Assembly (NCBI RefSeq): GCF_020075495.1
Contig: NZ_JABYQT010000004.1
Coordinates: forward strand, 62,001-126,000
Source: Vreelandella aquamarina
GTDB lineage: Bacteria > Pseudomonadota > Gammaproteobacteria > Pseudomonadales > Halomonadaceae
Reading direction: 5' to 3'
DNA length: 64,000 nt
The notes beneath the pieces are model-generated. The model made no database searches, had not been told where the DNA came from, and saw only the letters and a program-made list of their open reading frames with translations. The translations under genes were made by a program, and so were the position numbers. Below, piece by piece: positions 32,662 to 42,158 of this stretch (its first letter is position 1; the number at the start of each line of letters is the position of its first letter).

Positions 32662-32698
32662 CTATCCACAGGCGCTTTTGGCATCCGCCTGTGGATAG
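32662..32698. terminator. Bidirectional hairpin between the cytochrome gene and rep
   Basis: CTATCCACAGGCG (32662-32674) pairs perfectly with CGCCTGTGGATAG (32686-32698), loop of 11 nt with a TTTT. It serves two convergent genes. Each arm includes a one-mismatch DnaA box. Confidence 0.6.
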
Positions 32699-32761
32699 GT
32701 TCGTTGCGTGAGAGCGCTGTTGCCGAAGGTAGCGATATCCTATGGCTGGCTGCGCTAAGTG

Positions 32762-34816
32762 CTAGCCCAATAGCGAGCGCAGCCCGGCAATCGCGTCCTT
32801 GCCTCTGGCCTGTTTCTTGTCCGGGTCTTCCTTGTCGGCACGGCCCTCCCACTCGAGATCCTCCGCCGGCAGCTCGTCGAGAAAACGGCTCGGCTGGCAA
32901 TCCATCAACTCACCATACGCCTTGCGCTGGCGGGCAAGCGTCAGGGTCAGCGTGCGCCGCGCACGGGTGATGCCCACGTAAGCCAGCCGGCGCTCCTCTT
33001 CCACGGTGCCCACTTCGATGGCGTTTCTATGAGGCAGCAGGTCTTCTTCCAGCCCCATCAGGTAGACGTGAGGAAACTCGAGGCCCTTTGACGCGTGCAT
33101 GGTGAGAAGTTGCACCTTGTCCGAATCGTCCTCTTCGGCCTGCTGCTCGAGAATATCGCGCAGCACCAGGCGCGAAATCGCCGCCTCGACGCCGTCGGTT
33201 TCCGTGGCGGTGGAGTCGTCGTCCTCTTCCGGGTCGCGGTCGAGCGACTTCTCGAGCTGGTCGATCAGTATCCACACGTTGGCCATGCGTCGCTCGGCGA
33301 TGGTGGGGGCGCTGGCGTTCTGGTAGAGCCACGCCTCGTAGTCCATGTCGCGCAGCATGTCGCGGATGGCGGCAATCGCGTCGCCCTGATCCATGCGTTG
33401 TCGCACGCCGTCGATGAAGTGGGTGAAGCGTGAAAGCCGCTCCACGGCACGGGTCGGCAGCACCTGCTCGAGGCCCAGTTCGTGGCAGGCGGCGAACAGC
33501 GAGATCGAGCGCTCGGTGGCGTAGTTGGCGAGCTTTTCGACCGTGCCGGGGCCGATTTCGCGGCGCGGCACGTTGACGATACGCAAAAAGGCGTTGTCGT
33601 CGGCGGGGTTGATCAGAAGGCGCAGGTAGGCCATGGCGTCCTTGATCTCGTTGCGCGAGAAAAATGACGTGCCGCCGGAGAGCTTGTAGGGAATCTGGTA
33701 GTGCTGGAGCTTGAGCTCCAGAAGCCTGGCCTGGAAGTTACCGCGGTAGAGCACCGCAAAATCGCGCCACTCGGCCTTCTCCTTGATGCGCCGGGTGAGC
33801 ATTTCGCTGGCCACCCGCTCGGACTCCGCCTCTTCGTGGCGGTTGACGATCACGCGGATCGGCGCGCCGTCGCCCATGTCCGACCACAGCGTCTTGTCGT
33901 AGACGTGGGGGTTGTTGGCAATCAGGGTGTTGGCGGCGCGCAGGATGGTGCCGGTGGAGCGGTAGTTCTGCTCCAGCTTGATCACTTTCAGGCGCGGGAA
34001 ATCCTCGCCCAGGGTCACCAGGTTCTCCGGGCGCGCCCCGCGCCAGGCGTAGATCGACTGGTCGTCGTCGCCCACCACGGTGAAGGTCGAGCGCTCGGCC
34101 ATCAGAAGTTTCACCAGCAGGTACTGGGAGACGTTGGTGTCCTGGTACTCGTCCACCAGCATGTAGTGGATCTTGCGCCGCCAGCGGGCCAGCGCCTCAC
34201 CGTCGTTTTGCAAAAGCACCACGGGCAAGAGGATCAGATCGTCGAAATCCACCGCGTTGTAGGCTTTCAGGTGGCGGTTATAGGCCTCGTAGACCCGCGC
34301 GGCGAACTGCTCGTCTTCGTCTTCGGCAAACGATAGTGCCTGGCCCGGCAACACCAGGTCGTTCTTCCAGGTGGAAATCTTCGCCTGCACCGCATTGATC
34401 TGCTCGGCGTCCACCTGGGCATCCTTGTTCATCAGGTCACGCAACAGCGCCTTGGCGTCTTCCGGGTCAAAAAGAGAAAAGCCCGGCTTGTAGCCCAGGG
34501 TCTTCAGCTCGCCGCGGATGATGTTGAGCCCCAGGGTGTGAAAGGTCGACACGGTCAGACCATGCCCCTCACGGCCCTTGAGCATCTGCCCCACGCGCTC
34601 CTTCATTTCCCGGGCGGCCTTGTTGGTGAAGGTGACCGCGGCGATGCGCCGGGCGCTCATGCCGCACTCCTGCACGAGATACGCGATCTTGGTGGTGATC
34701 ACGCTGGTCTTGCCAGAGCCTGCACCTGCCAGTACCAGGCAAGGGCCATCAATGTAGCGCACGGCTTCCTGCTGGCGCGGATTGAGGCGCTGGATGCGTT
34801 CAAGAATCTTGGACAT
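32762..34816 (-). CDS. rep: ATP-dependent DNA helicase Rep
   Basis: Superfamily 1A 3'-5' helicase that helps forks through protein roadblocks. 684 residues (E. coli Rep 673). Motif Ia region LAGAGSGKTSVITTKIAYL (P-loop), motif II VDEYQDTN, motif III VVGDDDQSIYAWRGA, motif IV LEQNYRST, motif V TMHASKGLEFPHV, motif VI AYVGITRARRTLTL. The lack of a C-terminal Tudor-like extension fits Rep rather than UvrD/PcrA. Confidence 0.92.
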   Translation of the reverse strand: MSKILERIQRLNPRQQEAVRYIDGPCLVLAGAGSGKTSVITTKIAYLVQECGMSARRIAAVTFTNKAAREMKERVGQMLKGREGHGLTVSTFHTLGLNIIRGELKTLGYKPGFSLFDPEDAKALLRDLMNKDAQVDAEQINAVQAKISTWKNDLVLPGQALSFAEDEDEQFAARVYEAYNRHLKAYNAVDFDDLILLPVVLLQNDGEALARWRRKIHYMLVDEYQDTNVSQYLLVKLLMAERSTFTVVGDDDQSIYAWRGARPENLVTLGEDFPRLKVIKLEQNYRSTGTILRAANTLIANNPHVYDKTLWSDMGDGAPIRVIVNRHEEAESERVASEMLTRRIKEKAEWRDFAVLYRGNFQARLLELKLQHYQIPYKLSGGTSFFSRNEIKDAMAYLRLLINPADDNAFLRIVNVPRREIGPGTVEKLANYATERSISLFAACHELGLEQVLPTRAVERLSRFTHFIDGVRQRMDQGDAIAAIRDMLRDMDYEAWLYQNASAPTIAERRMANVWILIDQLEKSLDRDPEEDDDSTATETDGVEAAISRLVLRDILEQQAEEDDSDKVQLLTMHASKGLEFPHVYLMGLEEDLLPHRNAIEVGTVEEERRLAYVGITRARRTLTLTLARQRKAYGELMDCQPSRFLDELPAEDLEWEGRADKEDPDKKQARGKDAIAGLRSLLG

Positions 34817-35136
34817 TGAGGCGACCTGACAGAGAGGGAAGATGCTGGGCGTTCAGCCCGTATCATACAGGCTCGGCCCCCAGCGGGAGAAGCCGCCTGA
34901 AGGCGAGCGCCGCTGCACCAGCTTATAAAAAGTTATATTCCATCAACAAAAGCCGTCGAAAATTGAATATAATATTAACAAACTAACTATGTCCGCCTTG
35001 ATGCTCGCTACAACATTCCCCTCGAAAACCACCTGATCTCACACGCGATGGCAACCCTAGGTAGCTACAGGTGTGCGACAGGTCTGTATGCTCCCTTCTC
35101 TGGTAATCGTGCCGTAGGTCTTGGCGTAAGGAGCCC
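34817..35136. other. Intergenic gap between rep and the dehydrogenase operon
   Basis: About 320 bp upstream of both divergent genes. It contains an AT-rich stretch (34922-34990) with a TATAAT at 34968-34973, but no good -35 17 bp before it. No gene, repeat or RNA was recognised. Confidence 0.4.
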
Positions 35137-35871
35137 ATGATGAAAATGAATCGACGAGAAGCGCTTCGCTCATTAGGCGCGCTAACTGCCTCCGTTACTG
35201 TTGCTCCCTATCTAGGGGCTAACGAAGTCAAAGGATTTCCGCAGGGAACCGTACTCGATGAAGAGTTCGTGCCGACCCCTTCGCATACGGGTGGCCTTCA
35301 GGTACTCAATAATGATGCGCATCGCCGTACATTGGCTGCGGTTTTTGATCGCTTCATTCCTGCTGATGAGCTGGGCCCCAGTGCCACTCAGGCAGGCTGT
35401 ATCGAGTTCCTGGACGCACAGCTCGCCGGCCCCTGGGGCGAAGGCGCCACGATGTACCGTGATACGCCGCTTCAGCCTCATGCCGAAGAGCTTACTCAGT
35501 TGCCGCAGTTTATCGCCACCCCTCGCGAGCGCTACGAAACCGGCCTCGAGGCGCTGAACAAGTGGGTTAGCGACAACGAAGACGCGGAATTTGCCGACCT
35601 TGCCCCTGAGCGTCAGGACGAGATTCTCACAGGCATGGAGCAGGGAGACATTGATCTTGGTCAAGGGGTTCACACCAAGGCGTTTTTCGAAATGATGCTG
35701 CTCAGCGTTCGTGAAGGCTATTTCTCTGATCCCATTTATGGCGGTAACCGTGATATGGCGGGCTGGAAGATGATCGGTTTTCCCGGGGCTCGCTACGACT
35801 ACCGTCTTTATGCGGATCGGACTGGTGAAAAACTCGACCTGATTCCGGTTAGCTTGATCCCTCAGGACTAG
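35137..35871 (+). CDS. Gluconate 2-dehydrogenase subunit 3-like small subunit, Tat-exported
   Basis: Small (gamma) subunit of a membrane-bound GMC dehydrogenase complex, 244 residues. A twin-arginine signal is visible (NRREALRSLGALTASVTVAP), which would carry the folded flavoprotein partner to the periplasm as a hitchhiker, since the large subunit lacks a signal peptide. The DAHRRTLAAVFDRFIPADE segment is typical of the family. First of three genes; spacing to the next is 90 bp. Confidence 0.85.
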   Translation: MMKMNRREALRSLGALTASVTVAPYLGANEVKGFPQGTVLDEEFVPTPSHTGGLQVLNNDAHRRTLAAVFDRFIPADELGPSATQAGCIEFLDAQLAGPWGEGATMYRDTPLQPHAEELTQLPQFIATPRERYETGLEALNKWVSDNEDAEFADLAPERQDEILTGMEQGDIDLGQGVHTKAFFEMMLLSVREGYFSDPIYGGNRDMAGWKMIGFPGARYDYRLYADRTGEKLDLIPVSLIPQD

Positions 35872-35961
35872 TCACGGCAAGCGGCTGCCGAGCTTCCAGA
35901 TTCGGCAGTGCTCCTGGCAGACAGCAACCTCTATACTTAAAAAATCGGTAGGAACAAGACC

Positions 35962-37737
35962 ATGGCAAGCAAGCGACCCAAAGCCGACGTCGTCATCGTC
36001 GGGCTCGGATGGTCAGGGGCTCTAATGGCAGAAGAGCTGACCCGAGCAGGTCTCAACGTCGTCGCGATCGATCGCGGCGCCTGGCAGGACACCTCGACCC
36101 ATACCCCTCCGGCGGTCAACCCCGATGAGCTGCGCTGGAGCAGTCGCAAGGAGCTACTGTCGCCGCCGAAAGACAATACCATGACCTTTCGTAATCGCCT
36201 TGATCAAGTGGCGGTACCGCAGCGCGATTACGGTATCCTGGAGCTGGGCAAAGGCGTGGGGGGAGCCGGCTTTCACTGGGCTGGTATGGCGTGGCGGTTC
36301 AACCCGTGGGATTTTGAAGTACGTACCCGCACCATCGAGCGCTACGGTATCGAACGCGCCGAAGATGGCGAGCTGCAGTTGCAGGACTGGGGCGTCACTT
36401 ACGACGAGCTCGAACCTTTTTACGACCGCTTCGAGCGAATTGCCGGTATTTCAGGCACTGCGGGCAATATCAACGGTGAAATCAAGCCCGGCGGCAATCC
36501 CTATGAAGGCCCGCGTACTCGCGAGTATCCAACGCCTGAGTTGAAAACCCTGCGCATGATGGAGATTTTCAACGACGCTACTCGTAAAATGGGACATACC
36601 CCTTTCACTATTCCGGCGGCCAACCTCTCCGAGCCTTGGGTCAACCCGTTGGGCGTTGCCATGGGCGCTTGCAGCTACTGCGGCTTCTGTCTGGCCTACG
36701 GCTGTGGCAACTACTCCAAGTCATCGCCCCAGGCATGCATTTTTCCTGCTTTGATGCGCCGCCCCAATTTCAGCGTCATCACTGAAGGGTGCGTCATTCG
36801 CGTCAACAAGGCTGAAGATGGCCAGACCGTCACCGGTGTCACGTATATCGACAAGGGCGGTCGTGAGGTCGAGCAGCCAGCGGATATCGTCTGTCTGACC
36901 GCGTTCATGGTCGACAATACGCGCATCATGCTCAACTCCGAAATCAGCGAACCCTACAACCCCAATACTCAAGAGGGGGTGGTTGGCCGTAACTTCTCGT
37001 TCCAGACCATCTCCGGCGCCCACATGTGGTTCGAAGATGAGCAGATCAACCCCTTCGTCGGCGCAGGCGCACTGGGTTCGCAGATCGACGATTATAACGG
37101 TGACAACTTTGATCACTCCGATCTGGATTTCATCGGCGGGGCGGGTATCCTGACGCTCTCTCGCGATGGTCTGCCGATTGCGCGGGCAGAAAGTTTGCCG
37201 GAAGGTACGCCGCGCTGGGGCAGTGATTTCAAGAAGGCCTACGCCAAGTATTACCAGAACTACGGTATCTTGTTTAACCAGGGCAGCTCGATGCCGACGC
37301 GTACCGGCTATCTGGACCTCGACCCGAACTACAAGGACAAGTTCGGCGTACCGCTTTTGCGCTTGACCTACGACTACGCGCAAAACGACCGCAACATGGC
37401 GGCCTACACCATGGATCGCGCGGTAGAGATCGCCGAGCAGATGGGCGCTTCACACATCACGCCATTCAATTTCGCCGCGGAGCCTTTTACCACGGCCAAG
37501 ATCGCTTCTGACCACGTGATTGGCGGCGTGCCCATGGGCGCCGACCCGGCTACATCAGCGGTCAATCCGTGGCTGCAGAGCTGGGACGCCCATAACCTGT
37601 TCGTCGTGGGCGCTTCCGCCTTTCCCAATAACGCAGGCTACAACCCCACCGGTACCGTAGGGGCGCTAGCCATTCGTACGGCGCGTGCGATTCATGAGCG
37701 TTATGTCCAAAACCCCGGTCCTCTGGTGGAGAGCTAA
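35962..37737 (+). CDS. GMC-family FAD dehydrogenase, large subunit
   Basis: Catalytic flavoprotein oxidising a sugar, sugar acid or polyol in the periplasm; exact substrate unknown. 591 residues. FAD site IVGLGWSGALMAEELTRAG at about 10-30; active-site His in SDHVIGGVPMG and Asn in NNAGYNPTGTVGALA near the C-terminus. A cysteine group C-x2-C-x2-C-x4-C (GACSYCGFCLAYGCG, about 236-249) resembles the Fe-S-binding cluster of FAD-glucose dehydrogenase alpha subunits, suggesting a relay to the cytochrome subunit. No signal peptide; probably exported with the Tat small subunit. Confidence 0.85.
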   Translation: MASKRPKADVVIVGLGWSGALMAEELTRAGLNVVAIDRGAWQDTSTHTPPAVNPDELRWSSRKELLSPPKDNTMTFRNRLDQVAVPQRDYGILELGKGVGGAGFHWAGMAWRFNPWDFEVRTRTIERYGIERAEDGELQLQDWGVTYDELEPFYDRFERIAGISGTAGNINGEIKPGGNPYEGPRTREYPTPELKTLRMMEIFNDATRKMGHTPFTIPAANLSEPWVNPLGVAMGACSYCGFCLAYGCGNYSKSSPQACIFPALMRRPNFSVITEGCVIRVNKAEDGQTVTGVTYIDKGGREVEQPADIVCLTAFMVDNTRIMLNSEISEPYNPNTQEGVVGRNFSFQTISGAHMWFEDEQINPFVGAGALGSQIDDYNGDNFDHSDLDFIGGAGILTLSRDGLPIARAESLPEGTPRWGSDFKKAYAKYYQNYGILFNQGSSMPTRTGYLDLDPNYKDKFGVPLLRLTYDYAQNDRNMAAYTMDRAVEIAEQMGASHITPFNFAAEPFTTAKIASDHVIGGVPMGADPATSAVNPWLQSWDAHNLFVVGASAFPNNAGYNPTGTVGALAIRTARAIHERYVQNPGPLVES

Positions 37738-37740
37738 GCG

Positions 37741-39069
37741 ATGTCGAATAGAAAAAGAACGGCCATCGCCCTTGGGGTTGGCGCGGCGGTTGTGGTGGCG
37801 GGAGCGTTCGTCTGGGCATGGCCGACGTTTGATATTTCGCGCTCCGATGTAGCCGATGATGAAACGCGCCTGGCAGACTTTACCAGCCAGGATGAGGACG
37901 CCATTGCCCGCGGCGAGTACGTGATGCGCCTGGGAGATTGCATGGCCTGCCATGAGGAGAATTTTGGTGGTGGCTATACGGTTTCCACCCCTTTTGGTGG
38001 CATCGTGGCCTCCAATATTTCGCCCGATATCGACAGCGGCATCGGCAATATGACCGAGCGCGACTTCTTCAATGCCCTGCGCCACGGCAGAGGCTCCAAG
38101 GGGCTGCTCTACCCGGCCATGCCGTATACGGAATACACCAAGCTTACTGATCGTGACATGCACGACCTGTGGGCGTATATGTCCACGATCGAGCCGGTCG
38201 ATAATGCTATCGATGAAATCGCCGATCTGGGTTTTCCGTACAATATCCGCTTGGCGATGGCTGGCTGGAACGTTCTCTTCTTTGATAATGAAGGGTTCGA
38301 TGAACACCCGGATCAGGATGAACAGTGGAATCGTGGCCGCTACATCGTGAATGGGCCAGGCCATTGTGCTACCTGTCATACATCACGTAACTTTCTGGGT
38401 GGTCCGAAAGACGGTGAGTATCTGTCGGGCGGCGGGCTGGATATCTGGTTTGCCCCGGATATTACCTCGAACCCGCATACCGGAATCGGCAGCACCAGTA
38501 CCCAAGAGCTGGTGGAATATCTTAAAACCGGCGCTAACAGCACCAGTTTTGCCACAGGGCCGATGGCCGAGGCGATTGAGCACTCCACCCAGTACTTCAC
38601 CGATGATGATCTCGAGGCGGTGGCCAGTTACTTGAAAGCCACTGCGCCTTCCAGCAACGTGCGCCACGAACCGATGACCCTGAATAACGAGGGGCCGAAA
38701 AGTGGTGCGCTGGCTTATGAAGTGAACTGCTCGGCCTGTCATGGCGTGGCCGGTGAAGGTATGGCCAATATCGTGCCTGCTTTCGAGGGCAACAATGCAC
38801 TGCTGGCCGATGATCCCACCAACCTTATCCATGTCATGTTGATGGGAGGGCGCGCGGCACATACCCAGGCACGTCCGACCGGTGCCGGTATGCCGTCGTT
38901 CGCCTGGAAAATGAACGACGAAGAGATCGCCACCGTGCTGGATCATGTTCGCAACAGCTGGGGAAATGGGGCCGCACCGGTCAGCGTGGAAAGGGTCGCC
39001 GAGCTTCGCAGTCAGCTTGCTGCCCGCGACAAGCTGGCAACACCGCAGGATGAAGCGCACACCGATTAG
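37741..39069 (+). CDS. Triheme cytochrome c subunit of the GMC dehydrogenase
   Basis: Membrane-anchored electron acceptor that passes electrons to quinone. 442 residues: N-terminal membrane helix (about 8-25), then three c-type heme motifs, CMACH (about 67), CATCH (about 210) and CSACH (about 330), each with a later axial Met. It starts 3 bp after the GMC stop, so the two are co-translated. Confidence 0.9.
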   Translation: MSNRKRTAIALGVGAAVVVAGAFVWAWPTFDISRSDVADDETRLADFTSQDEDAIARGEYVMRLGDCMACHEENFGGGYTVSTPFGGIVASNISPDIDSGIGNMTERDFFNALRHGRGSKGLLYPAMPYTEYTKLTDRDMHDLWAYMSTIEPVDNAIDEIADLGFPYNIRLAMAGWNVLFFDNEGFDEHPDQDEQWNRGRYIVNGPGHCATCHTSRNFLGGPKDGEYLSGGGLDIWFAPDITSNPHTGIGSTSTQELVEYLKTGANSTSFATGPMAEAIEHSTQYFTDDDLEAVASYLKATAPSSNVRHEPMTLNNEGPKSGALAYEVNCSACHGVAGEGMANIVPAFEGNNALLADDPTNLIHVMLMGGRAAHTQARPTGAGMPSFAWKMNDEEIATVLDHVRNSWGNGAAPVSVERVAELRSQLAARDKLATPQDEAHTD

Positions 39070-39123
39070 CGTTGCCAGCGCGAGTAGCGTTATCTTCTAC
39101 GGCTTTTTTCACTACAATCAGTG

Positions 39124-39147
39124 GCCCTGGGTGAGTACACCCAGGGC
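39124..39147 (+). terminator. Hairpin between the cytochrome gene and trmL
   Basis: GCCCTGGGTG (39124-39133) pairs with CACCCAGGGC (39138-39147), loop AGTA, 20 bp before the trmL ATG. No T run; it could end the dehydrogenase transcript or sit in the trmL leader. Confidence 0.45.
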
Positions 39148-39167
39148 AATGACCAGGGTAGAAGGCA

Positions 39168-39638
39168 ATGTTTGAAGTAGCGCTGTTCGAGCCGCGCATG
39201 GCGCCCAACACGGGCAACATCATGCGCCTGGTGGCCAACAACGGCTGTCGTTTGCATCTGATCGAGCCGCTGGGGTTCGACCTTGAAGAGAAGAAGCTGC
39301 GCCGGGCGGGACTGGATTACCGCGACCTGGCCAACGTGACTCGCCACGCCGACTTTGCCGCCTTTCAACAGGCAATGCAGGGCCGGCGTATCTGGGCGAT
39401 TACCACCCGAGGCACACGGGCGCACAGCGAAGCGGATTTTGCTGCTGGCGACGTGCTGCTGTTCGGTTCGGAAACCGCCGGACTATCCGCCGAGGTTCAC
39501 CAGGCACTGCCCGAGAAACAAAAGCTGCGCATTCCCATGCAGCCCAACAATCGCAGCCTCAATCTCTCCAACGCGGTGGCCATCGTGAGCTACGAAGCCT
39601 GGCGTCAGCAGAACTACGCTGGCGCGCTTGAGGTCTAA
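39168..39638 (+). CDS. trmL: tRNA (cytidine/uridine-34-2'-O)-methyltransferase TrmL
   Basis: SPOUT methyltransferase of the tRNA wobble position in tRNA-Leu. 156 residues with the [13 protein letters not shown] motif, [10 protein letters not shown] and the C-terminal [19 protein letters not shown] knot motif. Convergent with pyrE, stops only 6 bp apart. Confidence 0.94.
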   Translation: MFEVALFEPRMAPNTGNIMRLVANNGCRLHLIEPLGFDLEEKKLRRAGLDYRDLANVTRHADFAAFQQAMQGRRIWAITTRGTRAHSEADFAAGDVLLFGSETAGLSAEVHQALPEKQKLRIPMQPNNRSLNLSNAVAIVSYEAWRQQNYAGALEV

Positions 39639-39644
39639 AGCCGT

Positions 39645-40310
39645 TCAGCCCGCGATGCCGTAGCGGTCACGGTAGGCACGCACGGCCTCGGCGTAGGCGA
39701 GCATCTCGCCGCCGGCGTGCTCTTCCAGATAAGTGAGTACCTGCTCAAGCGAGACAATGCTGACCACCGGTACGGCGTATTCGGCCTGCACTTCCTGAAT
39801 GGCACTCTGCTCGCCCTGACCGCGCTCCTGGCGGTCAAGCGCGATGATCACGCCACCGGCGCGGGCACCACTCTGCTCGATGATGCCCATCACTTCACGA
39901 ATGGCAGTGCCGGCGGTGATCACGTCATCGATGATCAGGATATCGCCGGAAAGCGCGGCCCCCACGATGCTGCCGCCTTCGCCGTGGGTCTTGGCCTCCT
40001 TGCGGTTGAAGGCGTAGGGCATGTCCAGGTCATGATGGTCGGCCAGTGCGGCGGCGGTCACGGCGGCCAGGGGAATGCCCTTGTAGGCCGGGCCGAACAG
40101 CACGTCGGCGTGCAGGCCGCTGTCCATGATCGCCTGGGCGTAGAAGCGGCCCAGCTTGGCCAGAGCGCGGCCGGTCTGGAACAGGCCCGCGTTGAAAAAG
40201 TAAGGACTTACTCGGCCGGATTTGAGCGTGAACTCACCAAACTTGAGAACACCCTGCTCGATGGCAAAGGCAATGAATTCGCGCTGGTAGGGTTGTAGAG
40301 TGGTAGCCAC
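39645..40310 (-). CDS. pyrE: Orotate phosphoribosyltransferase
   Basis: Makes OMP from orotate and PRPP. Family blocks: [20 protein letters not shown] near the start and the PRPP site [16 protein letters not shown] favour GTG 40310, with AGGA 5 bp before it, giving 221 residues starting [11 protein letters not shown] like known PyrE; an in-frame ATG at 40322 adds four residues and has no Shine-Dalgarno. Confidence 0.93.
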   Translation of the reverse strand: MATTLQPYQREFIAFAIEQGVLKFGEFTLKSGRVSPYFFNAGLFQTGRALAKLGRFYAQAIMDSGLHADVLFGPAYKGIPLAAVTAAALADHHDLDMPYAFNRKEAKTHGEGGSIVGAALSGDILIIDDVITAGTAIREVMGIIEQSGARAGGVIIALDRQERGQGEQSAIQEVQAEYAVPVVSIVSLEQVLTYLEEHAGGEMLAYAEAVRAYRDRYGIAG

Positions 40311-40393
40311 GGCGTTCCTCATTAGGCAGGGGATTTACGTCAGCACTGAGGCGACAATAAAACGCAGGTAAATGGCAAGAATGAGAGGGTCTA

Positions 40394-40424
40394 TTTACCC
40401 AAACGTCTAAACGTCGGGTATCAT
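40394..40424 (+). promoter_or_regulatory. Possible crc promoter
   Basis: TTTACC (40394-40399) or TTACCC one base later, and TATCAT (40419-40424), spacer 18-19 bp, about 28 bp before the ATG. Weak match. Confidence 0.3.
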
Positions 40425-40451
40425 ACAGCAGCGACGCAAAAGGGACGATTT

Positions 40452-41219
40452 ATGAAAATTGCCAGCATCAATGTTAATGGTATACGTGATGCCGTCGACC
40501 GTGGCTTCCTGGACTGGCTGGCTCAGCAGGACGCCGATGTGGTCTGCGTGCAGAACATCAAGGCCAAGAGTTTTGAATTAGGCGACCACATCCTCTATCC
40601 GGAAGGCTATGAAGGCTACTTCCTGGATGCCGAAGAGGATGGATTTGCCGGTGTCGGGCTCTACTGCCGCAAGATCCCCAAGGCCATCATGTACGGCCTG
40701 GGCTTTCCGCAGTGCGATCATGAAGGGCGCTTTCTGCAGGCGGACTACGACCGCTTCAGTATCGCCACCTTCCTGATGCCCGATGGCAGCGACCAGAAGG
40801 CCAAGCAGGCGTTCATGGACCAGTACCAGGAGTACCTGACGAAGATGTCGCGCAAACGCCGCGAATACATCATCTGCGGTACCTGGAACATTGCCCACAA
40901 GACCGTTGACCTAGCCAACTGGTCGGACAACCAGCTCACCTCTGGTTTCCGCCCCGAAGAGCGCGCCTGGATGGATCAGGTGCTCGGCCCGACCGGGTTT
41001 ATCGACACCTTCCGCGAAATCAATCGCGACGCTGGCGAATACACCTGGTGGCCGAAGCTCGACCAGGACGTGCCGCGTGATCGCCAGGAAGGCTGGCGGA
41101 TCGACTACCAGCTGGTCGGCCCCAACTTCCGTCGCCACGTGGTTGACGCATGGATCGATAAAGAGGCGACGTTCTCCGAATTCGCCCCGCTGATTGTCGA
41201 GTACGATCTCGCCCTTTAA
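40452..41219 (+). CDS. crc: Crc-like catabolite repression control protein (inactive ExoIII fold)
   Basis: The protein has the exonuclease III/EEP fold (opening KIASINVNGIRDAVDRGFLDWL) but all key residues are lost. The metal-binding Glu of the QExK motif is Asn35 (VQNIK); the GDxN Asp is Thr144 (GTWN); the final Asp-His pair is Glu243-Phe244 (FSEFAPLIVEYD). This is the hallmark of Pseudomonas Crc, an Hfq partner that represses translation of catabolic mRNAs. The KRREYI, PEERAWMDQV and WRIDYQ stretches, the 255-residue length, and the location between pyrE and rph all match Crc. It would often be mislabelled exodeoxyribonuclease III. Function is inferred; binding to Hfq cannot be seen. Confidence 0.85.
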   Translation: MKIASINVNGIRDAVDRGFLDWLAQQDADVVCVQNIKAKSFELGDHILYPEGYEGYFLDAEEDGFAGVGLYCRKIPKAIMYGLGFPQCDHEGRFLQADYDRFSIATFLMPDGSDQKAKQAFMDQYQEYLTKMSRKRREYIICGTWNIAHKTVDLANWSDNQLTSGFRPEERAWMDQVLGPTGFIDTFREINRDAGEYTWWPKLDQDVPRDRQEGWRIDYQLVGPNFRRHVVDAWIDKEATFSEFAPLIVEYDLAL

Positions 41220-41244
41220 GCATCTTTCCCGCGTCGTCGTTACC

Positions 41245-41270
41245 AAAGAGCCGACCCTGGTCGGCTCTTT
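41245..41270. terminator. Bidirectional terminator between crc and rph
   Basis: AAAGAGCCGACC (41245-41256) pairs with GGTCGGCTCTTT (41259-41270). The inner pairs give a short loop. It lies between convergent genes. Confidence 0.65.
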
Positions 41271-41292
41271 GCGTTGATGCTTTCACGCGTCG

Positions 41293-42030
41293 CTAGCCGC
41301 GCATGCCCAGCGCCTCACGCTGATGCTCAAGCAGCTCGCTACCTGCCTTTTCGGCCAGATCCAGCATGGCGTTGAGTTCGGCACGGCTGAACGCGCCGGC
41401 TTCGGCGGTGCCCTGCACCTCGATCAGCTCGCCGCCTTCGGTCATCACCACGTTCAGATCGGTATCCGCCTTGCTGTCCTCCGGGTAGTCCAGATCCAGC
41501 ACCGGCACGCCCTTGTAGATACCCACCGAGACCGCGCTGACCATCTGCTTGAAGGGATCACCCTTGATCTTCTTCTCCCGCTGCAGGTAGCGAATCGCAT
41601 CCACCAGCGCCACACAGCCGCCGGTAATCGACGCGGTGCGCGTACCGCCATCGGCCTGGATGACATCGCAATCCACGGTGATGGTGAACTCGCCCAGCTT
41701 CTTCAAATTCACCGCCGCACGCAGGCTGCGCCCGATCAGGCGCTGAATTTCCAGCGTACGCCCACCCTGCTGGCCACGCGCGGCTTCGCGGCCGCTGCGT
41801 GAATGGGTAGCGCGGGGCAGCATGCCGTACTCGGCGGTGATCCAGCCTTGGTTCTTGCCGCGCAGCCAGCGCGGTACGCCCGCTTCCACGCTTGCATTAC
41901 ACAGCACCTTGGTATCACCAAACTCGACCAGCACCGAGCCTTCCGCGTGCCGGGTATAATCGCGGGTCAGGCGAATGTCACGCAGCTGGTCAGCTGCGCG
42001 ATTGCTGGGGCGGACAACATCAGGACGCAT
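41293..42030 (-). CDS. rph: Ribonuclease PH
   Basis: Phosphate-dependent 3'-5' exonuclease trimming tRNA 3' ends. 245 residues with an [11 protein letters not shown] opening, the [20 protein letters not shown] phosphate-binding region and the [20 protein letters not shown] signature. It diverges from yicC. Confidence 0.95.
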   Translation of the reverse strand: MRPDVVRPSNRAADQLRDIRLTRDYTRHAEGSVLVEFGDTKVLCNASVEAGVPRWLRGKNQGWITAEYGMLPRATHSRSGREAARGQQGGRTLEIQRLIGRSLRAAVNLKKLGEFTITVDCDVIQADGGTRTASITGGCVALVDAIRYLQREKKIKGDPFKQMVSAVSVGIYKGVPVLDLDYPEDSKADTDLNVVMTEGGELIEVQGTAEAGAFSRAELNAMLDLAEKAGSELLEHQREALGMRG

Positions 42031-42158
42031 GGCACCTCACAAAAAGCACTTCATATAAGCGCGTAATCAGGAAAAGCCTTCCATTGTACACGTCTTGCCG
42101 TTCAACCCCGCCCTTATCAGGTAGACTGAGAGAAAATGCGCTCTCAAAGGATTGAATC

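Noticed and set aside
40452-41219. Exodeoxyribonuclease III (xthA)
   Set aside because: All metal and catalytic positions are replaced and the neighbourhood is that of crc.
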